Shown here: positions 37,106 to 43,267 of the stretch, piece after piece
How the letters are laid out: every line of letters starts with the position of its first letter
Numbering within the stretch: the first letter of the stretch is position 1
Source of the DNA: Candidatus Omnitrophota bacterium
GTDB taxonomy: Bacteria; Omnitrophota; Gorgyraeia; Duberdicusellales; 4484-171
NCBI GenBank assembly: GCA_023819315.1
Contig: JAMWBQ010000003.1
Coordinates: forward strand, 1 to 43,267
Direction of reading: 5' to 3'
Length of the DNA stretch: 43,267 bases
Translations under genes and position numbers: made by a program
Notes under the pieces: generated by a model
Databases searched by the model: none
Seen by the model: the letters and a program-made list of their open reading frames with translations, nothing else
Told to the model about the DNA's origin: nothing

Positions 37106-38372
37106 ATCTTTTACCTATCTTTATATAATGAACAAGAGGGATATTTGAAGGACAAATATAAGCGCAACAGCCACATTCAATACAATCTTTAATGTTGAAC
37201 TCCTGTAACTTATCATAATCACCAGCTTTAACTCTCTTGGCATACTCCAAGGGCAAAAGTCCCATGGGACAGGCATCTACGCATCGAGCACATCTTATAC
37301 AAGGTAACTCCTCTTTTAAGTCTACCTCTTTGCTAAGAAATAAGAATCCTCCGCTACCTTTAAGCACAGGATAATCTAAACTTTCTAAGGCTATACCCAT
37401 CATTGGTCCACCACAAATAATTTTTTTTGGTTCAAATTTAAAATTAATTATCCCTTTTTCTTTTAATTCCTTTAGGCTGGTTCCTATCTTTATCCAAAGA
37501 TTCTTAGGAGAAACTAAAGCATCACCTACAAAAGAAACTAATCTTTCTATCAATGGCTTATCCCAATAAACTGCCTCATAGATAGCAAAACAAGTAGCTA
37601 CATTATGCACCAAACAACCAACATCAAAAGGAAGTTTACTGGAAGGGACTCTACGTTTAGTTACAGAATAGATAAGCTGTTTTTCCCCTCCTTGAGGATA
37701 GAAAGTTTTTAGGACCCTAAGAGAAATAAAAGGTAATTTAAATTTCTTTGTGTTAATTAAAAGATTAAGCTTCTTTATCGCTTCGGGTTTATTATCTTCT
37801 ATACAGAAAAATATAGTTTTTGGTTCTAATATCTTGTATATTATCTCTATACCTTTAAAAATTCCCTCTAATTTTTCTACCATCAAGCGGTAATCACTGG
37901 CTAAATAGGGTTCGCACTCGCAACCATTTATTATCAAAGTATCAATACTCTTAGGAGGTAACAACTTTACATAGGTAGGAAATGCCGCTCCTCCCATTCC
38001 TACAATACCACTTTTTTTAATAATATCCAATAATTCTAACTTACTCAAACTATCAATATCCTTTCGCAAAGAGTAATTTTTAGGTTGATTATCGCACTCA
38101 ATAATAATTGCTTTAGCACGCTTAAGAACAGGATGGTTGAACTCATCTATATCAACAACTCTTCCTTTAGAGGGTGAGTGTAAGCAGGTGGATATTAAAC
38201 CATCTTGGGAAGCAATTAACTGTGCTTCCTCTACATAATCTCCTTTTCTCACTAAAGGTTGTGATGGTTTACCCGTATGCTGGGCTAAAGGAAGATATAA
38301 TCTCGTAGGCTGAAAAAATTTTTCACTGCTAATATTATGTTGGGGCAACTTATATTCTTCTACTTTAACCAT
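37089..38372 (-). CDS. rnfC: Rnf complex subunit RnfC
   Basis: RnfC is the cytoplasmic subunit that exchanges electrons with NAD. It has the NADH/FMN-binding GMGGAAFPTYVKL and TLIINGCECEPYL segments, the YPQGGEKQL loop, and two 4Fe-4S motifs near the end (CIRCARCVDACP and CIECGCCAYICP). I start at ATG 38372, nine codons after the first possible ATG, since the longer form would begin deep inside the transporter gene. That start still overlaps the transporter stop by 8 bp, so the two are coupled. Length about 427. Confidence 0.95.
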   Translation of the reverse strand: MVKVEEYKLPQHNISSEKFFQPTRLYLPLAQHTGKPSQPLVRKGDYVEEAQLIASQDGLISTCLHSPSKGRVVDIDEFNHPVLKRAKAIIIECDNQPKNYSLRKDIDSLSKLELLDIIKKSGIVGMGGAAFPTYVKLLPPKSIDTLIINGCECEPYLASDYRLMVEKLEGIFKGIEIIYKILEPKTIFFCIEDNKPEAIKKLNLLINTKKFKLPFISLRVLKTFYPQGGEKQLIYSVTKRRVPSSKLPFDVGCLVHNVATCFAIYEAVYWDKPLIERLVSFVGDALVSPKNLWIKIGTSLKELKEKGIINFKFEPKKIICGGPMMGIALESLDYPVLKGSGGFLFLSKEVDLKEELPCIRCARCVDACPMGLLPLEYAKRVKAGDYDKLQEFNIKDCIECGCCAYICPSNIPLVHYIKIGKRYVTNS

Positions 38373-39612
38373 TATAGGTAAAAAGACTAAATATAGCAAA
38401 AGAAAAAATTATTATACCTACACCAACGATAATTGTAAAGGGAGTAAATACCTTATCGGCTAAATAGGAGGAGATAAACATAAAGAATAATAAAGATGTG
38501 TGTATTAACATCTCTAAAGAACTAAATATTCTACCTAAGAATTTATCTTGACTATCTCTATGAATTATACTTCTAATAGCTACCTCCACAGGAGATATAA
38601 TCAAACCTAACAAGAAACAGGAAACAAAAGCAAAAATCTTAGAAGGGTATAGTTTAAGAAAATAAACAAAGAAGATAAGGTATAAACTAAATAAAGCCAT
38701 AGCCATATTTATAACTTTTTTAGTATTTAAATGAAAACCTAAACGACCATAAAAAAGAGTTCCTAATAAAAGCCCAGTGCTACCTCCTATAGAGAGGATT
38801 CCTAAATCTAAAGTTATAGAAGATAGAGTGTTCTGAATAAAGACAACGAATACAGTAAAAATTGCACCCAAGGAAGAAAATAAAACAAAAAAAATCTTAG
38901 AAGCATATCTAGCTTGAGGAGAACGAAATATGTAGTGTAAACCATCCTTTATATCAGAAAAAAAAGAGTGTTTTAACTTCGTTAAAGTTTCTTTACCCAA
39001 TTCCCTTATCTGTTTAGAATAACTCTCTATATCTATCTTGATAAAATATATAGCGATAGCAGAAATAAAAAAAGTTAATGCATCGATAACGAATGCAGAA
39101 AATAGACCCCATCTTTCTACGATTATCCCTCCCAATCCCCATCCTAATACCGTTGAACTCATCGCTGTTGTAGAAACTAAGGAGTTTGCCATAAAGATAT
39201 TTTTTTCTTCTACAAGTTTGGGGATTAAACTCATCTTAGCAGTAATAAAGAAACGACCAACACAAAAAGAGAGAAAAATTAAAAGATAAACTAAGAGAAT
39301 AAATTTTCTTAAACCAAAAACTATGGGGATAAGCAAGATAAATATTCCCCGTAAAAAATCTGACCAAGCCATAGTTTTACGATTATCCCATCTATCCACG
39401 TATACCCCTGCTAAAGGTGAAACAATAAAAACCGGCACAATAGAAAGACTCATCATCTTTGCCATCCCCAATGTAGAGAGAGGTTCTACTTTATATACTA
39501 AGCCAATTAAAGCCATCTGAGTGAGGCGGTCACCAAACTGAGAGATAATTTGACTAAACCAAAGAAGGAAAAAATTCCTTTTTTTCAAGACATTTAAGTA
39601 AGCTAAGAACAT
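38365..39612 (-). CDS. MFS transporter
   Basis: The 415-residue protein has about twelve membrane helices. The loop motif between helices 2 and 3 is GVYVDRWDNRKTM. It resembles the DHA3-type drug-exporter or MFS_3 group. The substrate is unknown. It is the first gene of the run that continues with rnfCDGEAB-rseC-purN, overlapping rnfC by 8 bp. Its start follows tRNA-Ala by about 37 bp. Confidence 0.88.
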   Translation of the reverse strand: MFLAYLNVLKKRNFFLLWFSQIISQFGDRLTQMALIGLVYKVEPLSTLGMAKMMSLSIVPVFIVSPLAGVYVDRWDNRKTMAWSDFLRGIFILLIPIVFGLRKFILLVYLLIFLSFCVGRFFITAKMSLIPKLVEEKNIFMANSLVSTTAMSSTVLGWGLGGIIVERWGLFSAFVIDALTFFISAIAIYFIKIDIESYSKQIRELGKETLTKLKHSFFSDIKDGLHYIFRSPQARYASKIFFVLFSSLGAIFTVFVVFIQNTLSSITLDLGILSIGGSTGLLLGTLFYGRLGFHLNTKKVINMAMALFSLYLIFFVYFLKLYPSKIFAFVSCFLLGLIISPVEVAIRSIIHRDSQDKFLGRIFSSLEMLIHTSLLFFMFISSYLADKVFTPFTIIVGVGIIIFSFAIFSLFTYNG

Positions 39613-39649
39613 AATTTAAAACGAATTCTTTACAATAAATTTATCCGTT

Positions 39650-39722
39650 TGGACCGGAGCGGATTTGAACCGCCGACCTCCTCGTTGCGAACGAGGCGTT
39701 CTCCCAACTGAACCACCGGCCC
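39650..39722 (-). tRNA. tRNA-Ala (CGC)
   Basis: On the minus strand from 39722 the 73-nt gene has acceptor arms GGGCCGG and CCGGTCC. G3-U70 is the alanine identity pair. The anticodon stem CCTCG/CGAGG holds the loop TTCGCAA, so the anticodon is CGC (codon GCG). The discriminator is A, and the next bases AAC do not encode CCA, in contrast to the initiator tRNA here. The flanks (39613-39649, 39723-39807) show no gene. Confidence 0.95.
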
Positions 39723-39807
39723 GCTATAATTATTAAAAATTCTAAATCAATTACAACAAAATTGTTTATTATTCTATAATTATATATCTAAGGATTGCTC
39801 GGTCAAG

Positions 39808-40386
39808 TTAATTTGTGGAGTAGTAGGCAGTAAATGTTATTGGTGACCGAATAGATATTTCAGGGTTCTTACGAGGCTCTACAGAAACTCCTGGGTCATA
39901 CCTTATAGTTAAATTAGAAATATTCACAGCATTAACTATACCGCCAGGTGATCTAAAAATAGGGGGGGCAACCACTCTTTGAGAAATTATCTCTTCAGGT
40001 ATATTACAGCTCCCATCAATATTAACATTTGCACAAAATTGAAATTGATTAGCTTGTATAGGATTTATCCTATATCTTACCCATATATCATCGTTGTAGG
40101 TAAAAGGAGTAGAAGGATTATTTAAATCTAACCTTATTAGAAGAAGGTTTATGCCATTAGAAATTATCCCAGGATTAAAAAAATCACCTGTAGCACGAGA
40201 AGCATTTTTATGAATATGTTCTAAGATAAAATTCAGTTCATTAAGGATTAAACTTGCTCGTTCAGAAGATTGCAAAAAATAGTGACTTGCATAATCAAAA
40301 GAAACCGCTCCTAAAATAATCGCTCCCAATAAAGCCATACTCAGGATAAGCTCTATCAAACTAAGCGATGATTTATACCTTAGCAT
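39808..40386 (-). CDS. Pseudopilin, GspJ/PulJ-like
   Basis: The 192-residue protein has an N-terminal prepilin-type helix. Cleavage would be before LSLIELILSMALLGA, giving a mature Glu at +5 but a Ser at -1 instead of the usual Gly. The long variable C-terminus contains two cysteines (CANVNIDGSC) that may form a disulfide. Length fits a minor pseudopilin of the GspJ class. It begins 3 bp after the neighbouring gene in the same pilin run and is the last gene of it. Confidence 0.75.
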   Translation of the reverse strand: MLRYKSSLSLIELILSMALLGAIILGAVSFDYASHYFLQSSERASLILNELNFILEHIHKNASRATGDFFNPGIISNGINLLLIRLDLNNPSTPFTYNDDIWVRYRINPIQANQFQFCANVNIDGSCNIPEEIISQRVVAPPIFRSPGGIVNAVNISNLTIRYDPGVSVEPRKNPEISIRSPITFTAYYSTN

Positions 40387-40389
40387 AAT

Positions 40390-40701
40390 TTAAAAATTTA
40401 TTCTTATATTAACAATTGAGTAATCAATCTGTCCATCACCATTAGTATCAAAATCAACTCTTCTATAACTGCCTTCACCTCCCGGCAAAAGTAAAAAATT
40501 ATTACCCGTTAGATTCGGTAATCCATTATACCAGGTATTAAAATAACTTCTGGCAATATTAATTGCTCTTAATCTTCTCTGACTACGGTCAATATACCTT
40601 CGTATACTAATAAAAGTGCTTACCAAGCCAGTAAATACTGTGGCAATAAGCAGGGAACCGATAACTATCTCTGTAAGACCAAATGTCTTCTTATTGCGCA
40701 T
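40390..40701 (-). CDS. Minor pseudopilin, GspI-like
   Basis: The 103-residue protein has a prepilin-type N-terminus with FGLTEIVIGSLLIATVF. If Glu is +5 the -1 residue is Thr rather than Gly. The rest is a short C-terminal domain. The small size and position beside the GspJ-like gene suggest a minor pseudopilin, but the class is a guess. It is followed 3 bp later by the GspJ-like gene. Confidence 0.7.
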   Translation of the reverse strand: MRNKKTFGLTEIVIGSLLIATVFTGLVSTFISIRRYIDRSQRRLRAINIARSYFNTWYNGLPNLTGNNFLLLPGGEGSYRRVDFDTNGDGQIDYSIVNIRINF

Positions 40702-40704
40702 ATA

Positions 40705-41097
40705 TTATGGACAACTACCACTAACAGGTTCATTTTCACTATTCCTAATTCGCCAAGATCTTTGTGGAGAATTGGCAGTGGTACTATCAGCTTGCGCACA
40801 AAAAACGTGGCTAGCAGCACCAACCCTATAGTTCCAGTAAGTATCTCTAAGATTTAAATTCAATTGGGTATTACAATCCGAAGTGTTATTACACGAAATG
40901 TAGAAATCACCTTCAGCTAATCTTATTTTTTGTGCAGTAGAGATTAACATAAGCGAACTAATTGCTTCTCTATCTCGACTCCTTATTATAGTTCTTCTTA
41001 ACGGCGATATAATTAAACCTCCCAATATTCCTAAAATAACTATTACCACCATAATTTCCACAAGAGTCATAGAGTGTTTATTAATGAGTTTAGCCAT
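40705..41097 (-). CDS. Pilin-like protein with prepilin N-terminus
   Basis: From the ATG at 41097 the protein has 131 residues; the frame is open further upstream inside the preceding gene, but that gene ends 7 bp before this ATG. The helix MTLVEIMVVIVILGILGGL has Glu at +5 with Ser at -1. Cysteines CNNTSDC in the middle may form a disulfide. It is probably a minor pilin or GspH-like pseudopilin. Confidence 0.78.
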   Translation of the reverse strand: MAKLINKHSMTLVEIMVVIVILGILGGLIISPLRRTIIRSRDREAISSLMLISTAQKIRLAEGDFYISCNNTSDCNTQLNLNLRDTYWNYRVGAASHVFCAQADSTTANSPQRSWRIRNSENEPVSGSCP

Positions 41098-41104
41098 TTT
41101 ACTT

Positions 41105-41494
41105 TTATTTAAAGAATTTTTGAGGTCTATCATCGCTGGGAGTAATCTCCCAGTACCAATCCCTTTTATCACTATAAGCTATTGCCTTATAATGAGAAGG
41201 ATTCTCCGTATCTTGAAGAATTTCATAATTCCATTCACCCACAGGTAAATCTACAGAAAGATTTCTTTTAATCACATCCAAATCAGAAGTTTTCTCTCTA
41301 AAATATTCATTATATTTAAGCCGATACATTCTTTGCGCTGAGGCGATTAAAGAGAGCATATTCTCTGCTTCTTTATCCTTGGCTACCTCTACTGCTCTTC
41401 TAAAAACAGGTGCACCAATACCATAGAGTATTACTATAACCACAATAACTACTATTACTTCTATTAAGGTAAAAAAGAATCTTTTCTTGCTCAT
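41105..41494 (-). CDS. Pilin-like protein with prepilin N-terminus
   Basis: The 129-residue protein begins MSKKRFFFTLIEVIVVIVVI, a type III-type prepilin helix with Glu at +5 of FTLIE but Phe, not Gly, at -1. The C-terminal part (LPVGEWNYEIL) resembles GspG/pilin folds with the W-Y motif. It lies second in the pilin run, 63 bp after the major-pilin-like gene. Confidence 0.8.
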   Translation of the reverse strand: MSKKRFFFTLIEVIVVIVVIVILYGIGAPVFRRAVEVAKDKEAENMLSLIASAQRMYRLKYNEYFREKTSDLDVIKRNLSVDLPVGEWNYEILQDTENPSHYKAIAYSDKRDWYWEITPSDDRPQKFFK

Positions 41495-41557
41495 AAATTT
41501 AGGGGGATTAGAAAAAGTATTTTATTTAAAAATAAAGATAATTAACTATAAATAAGA

Positions 41558-41968
41558 TTAGAATCCTGAAGGACACCTTCCACCTACACCGGCGGTACAA
41601 GTAATTGTCCCATTTTGTTGAATAGTCAAAGTATATCCACTATATGCTCCGGCATTAACAGCATTTCTCACAATACTTGCCATATTAGCAGCACCTCCCG
41701 TGTAGAGAACCACAGCAGCAAGTGTTGGGGCATTAAAATACTTAAATGTGGGCATCTCTACATCTAAATCATTCAAATTAGCGGTAAGTGCTCCTCTTTC
41801 CGAATAATATCTTAAAAGTGAACTCCTTATTACTCCTAAGGCATTTACTCCTTCAGATGCTCTTGCTCTTTCCGCTGCTCTAAAAAATTGGGGTAAAGCT
41901 ATACCAGCAAGTATACCAACTATAATAACTACAATTAATAATTCTAACAAAGTAAAACCTTTTTTCAT
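41558..41968 (-). CDS. Type IV pilin / major pseudopilin
   Basis: The 136-residue protein has the textbook prepilin site MKKG|FTLLELLIVVIIVGILAG with Gly at -1 and Glu at +5. The IALPQFFRAAERARASEG segment follows. A C-terminal cysteine pair (C128 and C133 by count, in TCTAGVGGRCPSG) may close a D-region loop. A good AGGAGG site precedes the ATG. It is the only canonical pilin of the run and is a candidate for the major subunit of a type IV pilus or of a T2SS pseudopilus. Confidence 0.88.
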   Translation of the reverse strand: MKKGFTLLELLIVVIIVGILAGIALPQFFRAAERARASEGVNALGVIRSSLLRYYSERGALTANLNDLDVEMPTFKYFNAPTLAAVVLYTGGAANMASIVRNAVNAGAYSGYTLTIQQNGTITCTAGVGGRCPSGF

Positions 41969-42019
41969 TACTACCTCCTTTTTAAATTATAAAAACCTTT
42001 TTCTAACCCCCCATAATAA

Positions 42020-42048
42020 AACATACCACAAACAATAAAAAAAATCAA
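42020..42048 (-). promoter_or_regulatory. Candidate promoter of the pilin run
   Basis: On the minus strand TTGATT (42043-42048), a 17-bp spacer and TATGTT (42020-42025) lie about 52 bp before the pilin ATG. The match is modest. The rest of the 181-bp gap 41969-42149 shows no gene or clear terminator. Confidence 0.35.
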
Positions 42049-42149
42049 CTCACTTTTATTAGACCATCGTCTCATAAAATCAAAATATATTTTTATCAAC
42101 TATACAAATCTATATTACTCTTTTGTTTATAAAATTTCCTATATAATTC

Positions 42150-43267
42150 CTATCCTCCTCCTAAAGTTGCTAACTTAAATATAGGTAGAAAAAGTGCTAT
42201 CACGATAGTACCTATAACTACACCTAAGATAAAAATTATAAGTGGCTCAAAAATACCCATAAGCTGTTCTATCTTTGTAGTTAACTCTTTCTGATAATGC
42301 TGAGAAACCTTCATAAACATCTCGGGCATATTACCGGTTTCTTCACCAATTCTTGCTATCTCAGAAATAAGTGGGGGAAATATCTCTATCTTACTTAACT
42401 CCAAAGATAAAGATAACCCTCTACGAATATTATCCTCCATCTCAGATATTCTTTTTCCTATTATAGAGTTACCCACAGCTCTACTTACCACCTCTATACT
42501 GTAAATTATGGGCACACCACTCTCCAAAAGAATATAAAAAGTTGAAGAAAATCTTTCTAAAATAGAAGTTATCGTCAGGTCACTTATAATCGGTAAAGCT
42601 AAACTTAGATTATCCATAAATTTTCTACCGTAACTATGTTTCTTAAAGTATAAGAAACCTATAATTAGTAGAATAAAAAAAACAAATATAACAATAAAAT
42701 TTTTATTAATAAAATTGCTCATGTTAAATAGTAACTTAGTAAGTAAAGGTAATTCTATATCAAACTGTTGAAATACTTCTGTGAATTTAGGAAGGATAAA
42801 TTTAAAAAATGCAATTACCACGATAACAGAGAATATGCTAACCATTGTAGGATAAACAAGGGCTGTTCTTATTTTCCTTTCAAAATCTGCTCGCTTATCC
42901 AAAAAATCAGCTAATTTTTCCAATACAAAAGGTAAATTACCTGAAGCTTCTCCTACTTCTATTATCCCCGTCCAGAGAGGAGAAAATACTGTAGGATATC
43001 TAACCGTAGATTCATGTAAAGATAATCCTTTTTTTATATCCCTTACCATCATTTTAAGAACATTGGCTAACTTAATACTCTCTGTCTGATAAGAAATCAA
43101 TTCTAAACTTCTTAAAAGGGGTATACCACTGGATAAAGTTACCGAAAGATTACGGGCAAAGAAAGCCATATCTAAAACTTTCACCCCTTTATGTTTACCT
43201 TTGCGGAGAATAAAAAGAGTGCGAGTAACGCTGCGTGATCTGCCAGGCCAGCAGCGACTCGCGCAGC
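42150..43267 (-). CDS. pilC: Type IV pilus/T2SS inner-membrane platform protein PilC/GspF, 5' partial
   Basis: The protein has two GspF-type repeats with the motifs FFARNLSVTLSSGIPLLRSLEL, GEASGNLPFVLEKLADFLDKR and GEETGNMPEMF, and three predicted membrane helices (near FSVIVVIAFFKFIL, IVIFVFFILLIIGFLYF and the C-terminal LIIFILGVVIGTIVIALF). It forms the inner-membrane platform for the pilus motor. A GTG at 43184 could be a start, but the frame stays open to the window edge and family members have about 50-60 more residues before this point, so the gene is truncated. The last ~45 bp are GC-rich and may not belong to it. Confidence 0.85.
   Translation of the reverse strand, partial: CASRCWPGRSRSVTRTLFILRKGKHKGVKVLDMAFFARNLSVTLSSGIPLLRSLELISYQTESIKLANVLKMMVRDIKKGLSLHESTVRYPTVFSPLWTGIIEVGEASGNLPFVLEKLADFLDKRADFERKIRTALVYPTMVSIFSVIVVIAFFKFILPKFTEVFQQFDIELPLLTKLLFNMSNFINKNFIVIFVFFILLIIGFLYFKKHSYGRKFMDNLSLALPIISDLTITSILERFSSTFYILLESGVPIIYSIEVVSRAVGNSIIGKRISEMEDNIRRGLSLSLELSKIEIFPPLISEIARIGEETGNMPEMFMKVSQHYQKELTTKIEQLMGIFEPLIIFILGVVIGTIVIALFLPIFKLATLGGG

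Overview
The window is AT-rich (G+C looks close to one third). Every gene I can support, 40 protein-coding and 2 tRNA, lies on the minus strand in tightly packed operons. A Gram-negative-type envelope is indicated by ExbB/ExbD, lipoprotein and secreted TPR proteins. With it come a Na+/H+-type Rnf complex, a class II (B12-dependent) ribonucleotide reductase, an archaeal-type phosphoglycerate mutase, pseudopilins and an exported S74 protein with an 'ITITTYYPAP' N-terminus. This mix suggests an anaerobic uncultivated bacterium, most likely Omnitrophota (former OP3) or a neighbouring lineage. The phylum is inference from gene content; no 16S rRNA or marker tree is available here.

Layout from low to high coordinate; transcription runs right to left. 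1-130: two 24-bp tandem repeats. 131-9347: a signalling and envelope block with a Ser/Thr kinase-ATPase-TPR protein, an HDAC-family deacetylase, a small orphan ORF, a cytoplasmic TPR protein, ExbD, ExbB and a secreted 714-residue TPR protein. 9427-14577: uvrA, nadX-like aspartate dehydrogenase, panC, plsY. 14716-16214: pgsA, a glycine-zipper lipoprotein with a zinc ribbon, and lepB. 16253-23852: a complete argCJBDFGH operon for arginine from glutamate through the acetyl-cycle enzyme ArgJ, with a recognisable promoter. 24024-28613: the S74 surface protein, apgM and nrdJ; nrdJ is preceded by two candidate NrdR boxes 31 bp apart. 28835-32089: a LacI-family regulator whose GTG start lies inside a perfect 16-bp palindrome very like a lac operator, a membrane-anchored coiled-coil protein and a ROK-family sugar kinase. 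32192-39612: initiator tRNA-Met, an FtsB/DivIC-like protein, purN, rseC, rnfBAEGDC and an MFS transporter. 39650-39722: tRNA-Ala(CGC). 39808-43267: five pilin or pseudopilin genes and the 3' part of a pilC/gspF platform gene.

How the genes work together: arginine synthesis forms one operon. The Rnf complex couples ferredoxin:NAD+ electron transfer to an ion gradient, and its neighbour RseC is often found with it. ExbB/ExbD and the secreted TPR protein probably form an energised cell-envelope machine. PilC and the pilins belong to a type IV pilus or type II secretion system whose ATPase lies outside. No CRISPR array, phage, insertion sequence or rRNA was seen. No genuinely new defence or mobile system stands out. 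The most noteworthy signals are the two regulatory palindromes (NrdR boxes, lac-like operator), the A29-U41 variant of the initiator tRNA, the non-glycine prepilin sites, and a GC-rich last ~45 bp that looks like an assembly artefact. The only stretch over 300 bases without a confident gene is 5109-5503, which holds the orphan ORF at 5186-5491.
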